A stretch of DNA of 64,000 nucleotides from Myoxocephalus aenaeus (Eukaryota > Chordata > Actinopteri > Perciformes > Cottidae). The DNA is taken from contig JBAMJR010000006.1 in the NCBI GenBank assembly GCA_038501785.1, positions 1,563,501-1,627,500 on the forward strand, in the 5' to 3' direction. Shown here piece after piece: positions 25,035 through 39,356 of the stretch. Each line of letters begins with the position of its first letter. The first letter of the stretch is position 1. Position numbers and translations under genes: made by a program. The notes beneath the pieces are model-generated. The model was not told where the DNA came from. It searched no databases and was given only the letters and a program-made list of their open reading frames with translations.

Positions 25035-25527
25035 AAGTCAGAGGCCTCGCCGGAGGGTAATGAGGCTGCTCTACAGAAGTCTATGCTTTGAATGTGAGCA
25101 AGATTCAAAAGTTAAAGCTTTAGTTGTCTTTCACAGCTAAAAACAATTTAGAAACACCACAAAACATTCTGATAATGCAGAGAAATTTGGTTCAAAGCAT
25201 TTGTGACGTAAACTATTTTGATTGCATTTATCTCAGTTGTCGCACAGAATTGCAATTGTTTGTTTTATTGCTGAAGCTAAATTGCTATTCAAAAAATACA
25301 ACTAATGCTCTTAATATTTGCAATAGTGTCACTTTTACGGCAAACCATTGGCTGGCCCTGCAAGAAATTGCTCTGCACGTAGGAATATAACAGTTGTAAA
25401 ATATGTTGAAAATATAAATATATATCTTATTAGAAATAAGAAATATACAAATACTAACTGATTACTCAGAGAAAGCAAACAGCATGACAACAGCTTGCTA
25501 TAGTATAGAGGCTGTGCTTTGAATAAA
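25035..25527 (+). other. amigo1: amigo1 3'UTR, first poly(A) signal at 25522-25527
   Basis: AT-rich sequence after the stop codon. The first canonical AATAAA on the plus strand is at 25522-25527. Longer 3'UTRs extending further right are possible. Confidence 0.45.
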
Positions 25528-27419
25528 AGTTATCCAGCTTGCACTGGGGATGATGACACTACAAAGGTTGGAAGTTTTGAAGATGTTGGACAAAAATTGC
25601 TGCTTGAAAGAGAAGCTATTTTTATGCAGAGCTTGCAGAGCTCACATAATTAGCACTGCAAGATGTTTAAACTCTATGCGATGTTTTACATTCCGGTTTG
25701 GTTTGGTCTGTGTTTACAGGAGATGATACTGTAAGGATTACTCTTATGCAATTTTATCTATCAATATTATTTCTGATTTGAATGTGATTCAATTAATAAT
25801 ATGTGTGTTTGCAGTAACTGAGCTTCTGTTGAGATGCTTTTTTTTAATACTTCTTTGTATTCAAGTCTATTTTAAGTCATTTTAGATTCAGAATCATTAA
25901 CCCAGCCTTTAGTGATACATCATATTTTTACTTGAATTCACTTTATTCAGAAATCCAAGTTTATATTAAATACAATTTAAATTGTTTCTCCATAATAAGA
26001 AAAATTATCATAACAAAAATGGACTATTAACAGACAAGTGCACGGTCCTTTCCAGGTGACACTGCAAATATTATGGTCCTTTTTGCAACATGTCTGCATA
26101 TTCTAACCATTTTAGGCTGAATTTGCATTCATGACATTTTTAAAGAGATCTTATAAAAAAATAATTAGACCTGCAGATATTCACAGTTGACAGCTGTCCA
26201 CTATCAGTGTAGCTTCTGCTGAGTTCAGCCTCTATTCTCAATTTTGAACGGTTAAAAAAAGCTTAATCATGTTAAAAAATGCTTTAACGTCAGTTCTAGT
26301 TTAGAATGGATAGATGAAAAGAAACATGTACATCCTGTCACACTGGACAGTTAACAGCCGGGAAGCATCACCCAAGGGAAACAACTGAGAGCGAGTACCA
26401 TCTACTGAATGCTTTAGTGCCCAACCCTCAACAAATGCCAGCCAGCCAGCAGTCTCATAAACAGTCAGAAATAGCAGCTCCAAGTGCAGCTAGCACGCAG
26501 GCTTCCTGACGCAGATAAACTGAAATGAAAGGAAGCCGTTTTCAAACACGTCTTCTTTCAGTTACATTGCTGAAATACCTTCAAGTTGCGGGTTTTAGAG
26601 GCTCACATCATAACTAGAACGGTGTCGAACCAAAGCTGTGTCTCCATTGTTTATATAAAACCAAAAAAGAACAGGAGATTGGTTCAGATGATGTTTTCAC
26701 AAACTTAAAGCCACTCTGGCTCTGAATTATTGTCACACAGTTTAAAGTAGCACTGCTAATAATACAATATAAACCTAATTATTCATACTAACAGAATAAT
26801 AACAAAATACAGCAATCCCGCAGATGATAAATGTAGCAATGTATTGTAAATGTACTTATATTTTGAAGGAACAGTTACTCTTATCCTGTCCCTTCTCATG
26901 GTTCTTTTTCAAGACAATTTAGGTGAATCAATGCCTTAATTAAATGTGTCACTGAAGACCATCATAGCAGCGTGGCCTAGTAGTATTACTGTATAATGTA
27001 GCAACATCATGAGGAACTTCATTGACTTATGTCTCTCAAAGGGGCACATTGCTACTGTAGGCATGTACTATTTCCTTTGTCCTCTGAAAGATACTTATCA
27101 CCAAAGAATGTGTCATAGTTTGAGAATGAATAATCTACTTGTTTAGTGTTAAGTCAAAACAGTTATATTGTTATTAGTATGTTGAGGTAACTGTATTTAT
27201 GTATGCCACACACTTTAATTTCAATATATGCAATCCTGTATAAGGACTTATTGTATTTTATTATTTGCTGTATTATATATTGTATATTATTGTTCCGTTT
27301 CTGTATTTCATAAACTACAAAAATATGTCAACAGAGTGCATGATTAAGTTACTGATAGTTTGACATTTTGAGAAATTGACACCCAGGAAGTCGCATTGTA
27401 TTGCACCTGCAGCTCAGAC
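25528..27419. other. AT-rich intergenic / distal 3'UTR
   Basis: No gene is recognised. It may include an extended amigo1 3'UTR. Confidence 0.3.
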
Positions 27420-27674
27420 TTACTTTCTTCTGGCAACATTCGGTGCTGCTGGATTCTCACCCTTATTTGGCTTGTTGACCGGAGGATCTCCCTGAGCAGA
27501 GTGAGCCCTCTGATCTGTATTCACTCTCCTCTGACAGAAGAGAACAGCCAGATGGATCAGTAATACACTGGCCTCCTGATGTTTGACGTATAATTCAGGC
27601 CTCAGATACCAGAGAAAGAAATGTCCTCTTAATGTTGTAGTTGTAGCAAGAAGAAACACCATTGTGTGGGACAA
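27420..27674 (-). other. Unassigned 84-codon open frame
   Basis: A minus-strand frame starting MSHTMVFLLATTTTLRGHFF and ending RRK. Its stop overlaps an AAA|GTAAGT splice-donor-like sequence, so if it is real it might be an exon rather than a complete gene. The DNA to 27890 is slightly GC-richer with CGTCA motifs. I recognise no family. It could equally be chance. Confidence 0.18.
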
Positions 27675-28447
27675 GCGACGTCACATTTCTTCACATGACT
27701 GCGCAGAATTATTATTTAGAGATCCTTTTTTGTAAAGAAGTCGGTCCATCTTTCTGACAGACGCCGCAGTGTGAAACCTCACCTGCGGCCCTGGAGCCCC
27801 TCTGCAGGATGAATGATTGAGCAGGTCTGCAGGGATGTCCGTGCTCCTCATGTTACTATGTTTACCCACCACACAACACCAGCCAGGTGTGTGCAACTAG
27901 ATTGAAAGGTTTGGAAAATACACTGCAGCAATGCAGCATACAATTCTGAGTTTAAAGGTATTTCATTATTTAATAAAAAAATTGAAATAATAACTGAAAG
28001 AAAAGTGTTCATAGAGGGTTAACAATCAGTGTGTTGATGCACATGTTGAAATGGAAAAGAGCTGAATGACATCCCCGTAAATCACAGATTATAATTAGAA
28101 CAAATGCAGCAGTCTAAAGAAAAGCTCAGATCACTGAACATCACAGACACAGACGGCATGAATGTAAGCTGGCGCCCGATGACAATGAATGACGGGCGGT
28201 AGGTTCTGTTTTAGAGACTGAATTCTAAGTATGATGACTCATCCTCTCCTCAGGCCACTCCCAGGAGAATCACATGAATGGCGGAGGACTCACTGAGTCC
28301 TCCGCCATCTAGTGGCCACCAAAAGACAGATCCATAATAGAGTAAAATATTTAGGTTGATTCTTGCCTTTGCAGAATATTCTGGGAGAACTGTACTATAC
28401 CCGCAATTCCTCCTTCACAACAGAGAGATGCTGACTTTAAGTCATAT
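27675..28447. other. Intergenic, with 31-bp perfect palindrome
   Basis: Between the unassigned frame and the protease gene. It contains the palindrome at 28278-28308 (separate entry) followed by CTAGTGGCCACC, a sequence often seen at the edge of fish transposons. No coding content. Confidence 0.35.
28278..28308. repeat. Perfect inverted repeat, 15-bp arms, 1-nt centre
   Basis: The left arm ATGGCGGAGGACTCA (28278-28292) and right arm TGAGTCCTCCGCCAT (28294-28308) are exact reverse complements around one C. Confidence 0.95.
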
Positions 28448-28453
28448 TTTATT
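28448..28453 (-). terminator. Poly(A) signal of the aspartic protease gene
   Basis: AATAAA on the minus strand (TTTATT on plus), about 100 nt beyond the stop codon at 28554. This gives a short 3'UTR, as is usual for pepsinogens. Confidence 0.65.
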
Positions 28454-28553
28454 GGATGGATTCACAAACATGAATGCTATTATAGGATAGTTTGTTTTGC
28501 AGCGAATCATGGTTATCAAAATAAAGTAAATAACTTTAAACTGGCTCAGCTCT

Positions 28554-32990
<4,437 letters not shown>

Positions 32991-33004
32991 GTCTAAAGCG
33001 ACTC

Positions 33005-33039
33005 AATAAAGATCTCACAGTGCAGATGTTCTTTTTATG
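33005..33039 (-). promoter_or_regulatory. Core promoter of the protease gene (ATAAAAAG)
   Basis: On the minus strand the sequence CATAAAAAGAACATC places a TATA-like ATAAAAAG at about 33031-33038, some 40 nt before the first ATG (32990). A 5'UTR of only about 10-20 nt would follow, which is typical of pepsinogen genes. The start site is inferred. Confidence 0.5.
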
Positions 33040-33114
33040 TAGAGGTTAAACTAAACTCCTCCTTTTTACAGTAACATTCAATACAGCTGAACTGATAAGA
33101 AACCAGCGCTGAAT

Positions 33115-33645
33115 GAATTCAGATAAAGGAAACAAAAGGAGCAGAGTGCTTTGATCCTAGTGCCTTTTAATCTAATGTCAATCAATTTAACATTAAGTAA
33201 ATAATATAAGTTTACTCAGTTATTTATTCAAAGTAAACTTGGACCAGAAATCCACATTAAAAGTCAACACACCCAGATGAAATAAAATAAACAGTTACGT
33301 GTTATAGGTTTGTTGAATATAAATGACAAAAAAACATGAATATTTCAGTTAATACTTTGAATAGAATAAAGGATTTCACAAGAGGTAATACATTATCCAA
33401 CTATATTTATATAAACCATTTTACAGAGTGGTGAATGTGTGAATTCAGATAAAGGAAACAATAGGAGCAGAGCGCTTTGATCCCAATGCCTTTTCATTTA
33501 ATGTCAATCAATTTAGCGTTAAGTAAATAATATAAGTTTACTCAGTTCTTTATTCAAAGTAAACTTGGACCAGAAATCCACATTACACACCCAGCTGAAA
33601 TAAAATAAACAGTTAGGGGTTCACGGTTTGTTGAATATAAATGAC
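33115..33645. repeat. Direct duplication of about 210 bp
   Basis: Copy 1 at 33115-33327 and copy 2 at 33441-33645 both start GAATTCAGATAAAGGAAACA and both end TTGTTGAATATAAATGAC. They differ at only about a dozen substitutions plus one indel of about 9 nt, and are offset by 326 bp. They lie just upstream of the protease promoter. Confidence 0.9.
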
Positions 33646-33724
33646 TACAAAATGTGTTTCACCTTTTCAATTGACTATTTTAGTTAATGATTCATAATTA
33701 AGATCATATTATTAAAATAAAAAA

Positions 33725-33815
33725 CAGACGACTAAACTCAAATAGTTTAATGAAGCTGTAGGTTGTTTTCATCAGTGAGGTTTATACACATACACACACA
33801 CATATATATATACAT

Positions 33816-33882
<67 letters not shown>

Positions 33883-34056
33883 GTGTATACACATATGTGT
33901 CAAACAAAACTTAGATGCGTTGCATACATACAGTGAAGAGTTATAGTAAAAAATGTCTTTTGTATATTTACAAGCCTGTTTTAAACCAACATGTATAAAA
34001 CTCACTGACGAAAACAAACCTACAGCTTCATGAAACTATTTGATTTGGTCGTCTGT
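33725..34056. repeat. Inverted repeat (about 63-bp arms) around a (CA)n tract
   Basis: The left arm 33725-33787 and right arm 33993-34056 are reverse complements with only a few mismatches. Both read CAGACGAC..., AAATAGTTT.ATGAAGCTGT, then TTTTC.TCAGTGAG. The roughly 200-bp loop contains (CA)n at about 33825-33878. It looks like a foldback element or MITE. Confidence 0.8.
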
Positions 34057-34789
34057 GGGATAAAAGACCGATCAGATTACATTTTAAATGAATAAAGGGC
34101 AGTCCAGTTCTGTGTTATGGTTTTAGGTGTGTTTTAGGTGTGTTCTTAGCACAGGTATCCAATACAGTACAGAAGATAAATCTGATTGAACAAAAGGTTT
34201 CCATGTGTCAGGCTTTGAAGTGGCATCCAGTTCACTTCAGCAGAAACATCCTTCATTGGATGGTCGACTAAAAGAACGTTTCATTCAACGCCTTCACTCT
34301 CAGTCACAAGTGTGTTTTATAAGTGGCGGCAGACTGCAGAGGTTTGACCTTTCCCAGACGGCGTTCTGAATGACTTTCTGCTGACTTTTCTCATCGACTG
34401 TGTGTACTTACGGAAATAACTGTAAACTGTTATTGACTACAGAAACTGTAAAGGTCCCTCTGCGTCATAGAATAGTGCGCTGTCACATTGAGGGGGGTTT
34501 CAAGAATTAATGGCTTTTTAAAGATAAAGAGTATTTGACATTAGTGTGAAATAAGTTTACCGTCGCAAAATAAAGTTCCTCAGCCATCAACCATAAATCA
34601 ACTGGATAAGCTTATCGCATTACTTTTAGAAAGGACACACTGATACTGTATCGTTTCCCCCTGAAGGCACGTCTTCTGTTCATGTGCTCTGGTAGTTTAA
34701 CTCTGCCCTCTACAGGACCGAGTATAAAAACCACACACACAAATGCAAAGACATTTCAAAGAAAGACACAACGTCAGAATGTGTTTCAA

Positions 34790-37490
34790 GAAAAGCTACT
34801 TTTATTCAAGTACAAATGCAATTTACATTATTACAATAATACTAGCAGGTTCAATTTGAGAAGTGCACATTTTAAAACAAATTTAAATTGTACTCACCAA
34901 TGCATAGTTTCTCTCGTCTGATGAATTCCTTGAACGTTCACTTCTAACTTCAGAGTTCACTGAAGCTGCATCGAGCTCATTCATCACACTGCAGGTCATT
35001 AGGAGTCTTTTCAAAGAAGACAGGAAGAGGTTTCCTCTTTTCTCCTCTCCAAACTGAGGTGACGACCTGAAATACTCAACATTTCAATTATAACCAGATG
35101 ATATTATGAAAATAAATGTTGAGGTGCTAGTTGGAAAAAAAGGTTAAAGAGAAAAGAAAAGATGACATGATTATCTTCAGGCTAGCTCTACGTTCATGGT
35201 GTTAATCCCACACAGAGTTCATGTTTTGTTGATTTTCTGAAATACACATTATACAGGATCAATAGTTTTTTTTTTTATGCTGAAATTGTCGAAAATGTGC
35301 CTAATTTTGACAACGCAGGCTAATAATCCACACTAAATACGTCGTAGATTGTTTATCAGTGATATGTTTTAAACCCGTTCAGGTTCAGAGTCACGTGTTC
35401 ATGTTTAAAACACAGCAGAGTCCTTCAAGTTGATATGACGACAAGGTAAAATCAGGGGCAGAACAAAGAAGTCGGCGCCGACTGTGTGAACTAAAGCTTG
35501 TACAGCTTCAGGTATGAAGTAAAGATAAAGCATCGACCTCACTGACTCCTGTAGTTCCTCTTCACTCGCCTTTATTGCCCTGATTTCCATTATCTCATCC
35601 CGACTCTCCCGTTTCTAGTGTTTAGCTTCTGACGAGGGTAATGCATATTTATTGTACACACCCATACTGTTTATGTCAGCCTTCTAAAATCTCTAAAAAT
35701 ACACTCTGGCCATATTTCATTTACATATTTGATTTACTAATCCGCACTATGTGATAGATTATCTAGGACAGCGCCATCAAAACGACTCAGTTTGTTCTCA
35801 TCATGTGATTAAAGGTCATCTAAACCTTTTCGAACCAGAAAGCTTTTACATATTTTTTTAATTAATTATCACAACTTGAAATATCTTACTTAAACTATCA
35901 TTTTAAAGAAAGCTACTTGGCTAGTTATTGCTGCCTACTAATGCAGTTTGTCTCTGGTCTCTTGTTTTGACCTGTTAACTGTTAATAAGTAGTAACTTGT
36001 TGCTACTTATTCACATTCAGCTATGAGCAAGGTCACAACATCTCATATCAGACAAGTACAAGTACTGATTATTATACAAACCATATGGCCTAATAAAATA
36101 TACTGTTGTCCCCATTATTTAGGTAAAGGATCGGAGTACTTTTGAGAACACTGCAAAAGCATTTGTAATTTGACAAATAGAAGTGTCAAAAAATATGTAA
36201 ATATACTTACGGTTGAAGCAGCAATAAAAAAAGTCCTAAGTCGACCCTCATCAGCACTGACTGACAGTTTTTCTTTCTTTTTCTTTTTTTTTTTTTAAAT
36301 CAACGTCTCCAACTGTCTCAACAAAAGCTCTGTGTTGTGGGTATTAGTTTGGTATTTATTTTAGGGACATTAATCTTAGTCATTTTTGAGAACTTTCCCT
36401 CTTCTGAGCATTAATGTCCTCTTTCAGGAAAGTTTAATCATTTTTTTTTTGTTAAAAAGGGCCTCGTGTGTTTGTAGTCTTGCACATTGAATACGTACCC
36501 ACGGCTGTAGTTCAGGTCATCTTGATACTTCACCTGTGCAACAGGAGCAGCCCGGCTGAGACTCAAACCTTTTACAGCACCAGAAGACCCTGAATCCCAG
36601 CCGTGGCGCCGCGTGGATACTTGAAGCTGCTCGAGTCCCTTTTGCTTGGAGACGAAGCAGCGATGAGCAGGAACAGCAGTCTTGATGAGAAACGTCCCGA
36701 CTCAAATATGTCAGGATACTCTTCACTTTGCTTTTCATATGCAGTTAAGTGTGTTATTCAGATCAACATAAACAAATAATTATGAATCCCAGCGCGGGAC
36801 TGGCATTCTTTTCTCCTCAGTTGTGTTTCCTTTCCATTTAAAAAGGGAAATATAGCAGATGACGTGTCACCGTCTCAACATCTTCTCCGGCACAGGATGA
36901 GACACGTTTGAAGTCTGGCCCTAAAGCACAGAGATCTTCTTCAAAACTCCAACGCAAGAACAACAAGCAAATAAACAAATGAACTCTCCTTTTTGAGCTG
37001 CTGCAAACAATACTCTGTGCTGCTGGAGCCGGATGAGAACGGAGGCCGAGGACCTTCGGACGCCGCTGTGCTTCCACCGAGAGGCTGTCAGATCGACGCG
37101 ACCCGGGGTGATTTTGGCAAAACTTGGCGAGCGACAAACCAGATGGTTCTCAGCCACACCTCCGAACAAACGGGCCAGAGGCGACTGAGAGATGAGCCAC
37201 ATATCTGAAGAGAGAGAGTGACTTGATTTGCCTTTGAGGACTGAAAAAAAAGCATTCTAGTGTGGTCAATTTCACTTTGAATGAAGCTCCTCACCAAGAA
37301 GTCATTCAACAAATGGCGATCACCAAAATGAAAACTCAGAACCGGGAGGCTGATTCTCACACTTCCTCTCCTTTCTGCTGGGAAGGCTCCTGCTGTCAAA
37401 GTGATAAAGCCTTTTGAGTTTGATAGACAATTCCAAGAACAGAAAAGGTCACAAAAGTTGTCTTCCAAGGCAGTCGTGTTTCCCACGAAA
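34790..37490 (-). other. Possible unassigned transcription unit
   Basis: GC-richer islands (36500-36740 and 36980-37200) in AT-rich DNA, with several minus-strand splice-like signals. These are: donor CCGTGG|GTACGT ending at 36499, donor CAACC|GTAAGT ending at 36211, acceptor TTGAGTATTTCAG ending near 35067, donor TTG|GTGAGT near 34898, and an AATAAA on the minus strand at about 34801. A frame containing AQVKYQDDLNYSRG can be carried across three of these candidate exons to a stop, but the middle exon has a poor purine-rich acceptor. I recognise no protein family. It may be a lncRNA, a lineage-specific gene, a decayed gene or coincidence. Confidence 0.22.
35405..35590 (-). other. Unassigned 61-codon open frame (possible microprotein)
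   Basis: A complete small frame starting MEIRAIKASEEELQESV with a strong start context (A at -3, G at +4), followed by a hydrophobic stretch (ADFFVLPLILPC) and ending SAVF. No family is recognised. It lies within the unassigned region 34.8-37.5 kb, so it could be an exon or a chance frame. Confidence 0.18.
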
Positions 37491-39356
37491 GAGTAAATTT
37501 ATTGAGACAAAATCTATCAAGTGCTTGTTGCTCTTTGACAGTTAGGTATACGTCTTAGGCCCGTGAGCACTGATGTTCTCCATTTCTCTCTCCAGATATC
37601 CTGAGTATACAGCACAATTCATTTCTTTGCTCCATTTGAAAGGCAGTACTCAAACCAAAGCATGAAATATAATAATTAACAGTCCTTTCAGAGGAAGGCG
37701 TGTGTAAGGCCACTGGAGATTGGCCTCCTCTCCTCTCACTCATTCAGAAGTCCACCGAGAGTTTAACAATAGTTTCTACTTGTCGACTCCTGATCAGTCT
37801 TTAGAGATGCACATAACCTACATAGAGCCTTTTAATTTAGAGGTTATATCATCTTTTTCTTAAACAGTACATGGTTTTCTGGACTAGTAATTGTAATTAC
37901 TGGATTAAAACATAAAAAAGTGAAGAATTTGAGCAACCAATTACTGTTTAACTAAATTAAGAAATGATGCCAATAAAAGTACAATATAAAAAGGGGTGGA
38001 CACAAAAACAAACCTGGATGATATGATCACATACAAAATATTACCCAGCTTGATTAGACAATTGATAAACACTTTCTCTACAACAATTATAATAATTGTT
38101 TAATCAAGGAGGTATCTATTAATATATCTTTGTTTTCTTCTTTGGTTTGGGAGTTGTAGGACCAAAAAAAAAGGCTATTTGAAGACATGAAAACATCACA
38201 ATTTTTCACTTTTTTCTAATGTAATATAGACCAAATAAGCATTTATTTAACCAAGAAAAGAACCGGTAGCTTAATCAATAATGTAAATAATCAGCAGTTC
38301 CAGCCCTAAATATTTGTTTATGCTACAATGCAGTTCAATAGCACACCTCTGGGTCAAACATAAACAGAGAGCTTAAAATCATCTCTCTAAATACAATTTT
38401 AAACATAATTAGCTTCTTAAGGGCACTGTTCTTTGTAAGGTTATTGTGTTGAACTGCATTATGATGTACAGGTGATTGCTGCTTGTGTCCAACCCTCCAT
38501 ACATCTACTGCTGAGTGAAACCGTCACCTTATATCACATAAACCTCCAGATGTGGCTCAGACAGGAGCGCTGATGTTAAAGTAATCTACTGTACTAAAAC
38601 CTTTAACGCCCTACTGTAATTTAACACAATGTATTTCCACAATTTTCTTTAGCTTTAAGCAGGACTGGCCCAAAATGACAAAAATAGAAAAGCTGTTATA
38701 TAATGACACTTCGAATCAAAATGTTTACTGGGTCAGAAAAAAAGTAATACAGATGCACATCTGGAGTAATCCTATTAATGAGCAATAGGTAAAGCTTTAG
38801 AGCAAATGGATATACATCCTAAATCATATGCAGGAGTTTGGTTTAATTTTCTTTTTTCAAAGGCTGACTGTACAGACATTTATAGCACTACAAATGTGTC
38901 GACACTAGCCGGTTGAATCTATGCTGATAACAGATTAAATTAAAGCAAAAATACTCATTGCATCAAATCATATAAAGGAATTGTGTTTCTTTTTAAATGA
39001 GATAAGGCAAAATATAGCATTGATTCACACTGTAGCTTGCTCTAAATTACTTTAGAAGAATACCCTTCAAGTACATTAATCTGTTAACTGAATAGCAGAA
39101 AGCAGCATGTCACCTGAATTATTAATGTAATGTATCAATTTATCAAAACCTTTTTAAATTCAACGTGCCTTTCATTTCTATAAACCTTCCACAGGATGAG
39201 ATACAAGCTACCATGCAGGTTAGGGAATATAAAGTTATCATTAAACATCATTTCCTGTTACTCTGTTGTTGTTGTTATTACTTCTCCCTGTTTTACAACT
39301 CACAGTTTAACAGTTCATGGGTGTGAAAAGAGACATTTAGAATATTTTTTTTTCCA
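37491..39356 (-). other. rbm15: rbm15 3'UTR / intergenic
   Basis: AT-rich DNA downstream of the rbm15 stop. Minus-strand AATAAA hexamers occur at 38242-38247 (inside a family A repeat copy) and 37498-37503. The true 3' end is not clear. Confidence 0.35.
38115..38315 (+). mobile_element. Dispersed repeat family A, copy 4
   Basis: Landmarks are GTAGGACCAAAAAAAAAGGC, ATTTGAAGACATGAAAACATC, ATAGACCAAATAAGC and the end CAGTTCCAGCCCT. Same order and orientation as copies 1 and 5. Confidence 0.6.

Noticed and set aside
37088..37486. 132-codon minus-strand frame as a gene
   Set aside because: It is crossed by a donor-like and an acceptor-like site, overlaps other frames and resembles no protein family. 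It is kept only as part of the unassigned region.
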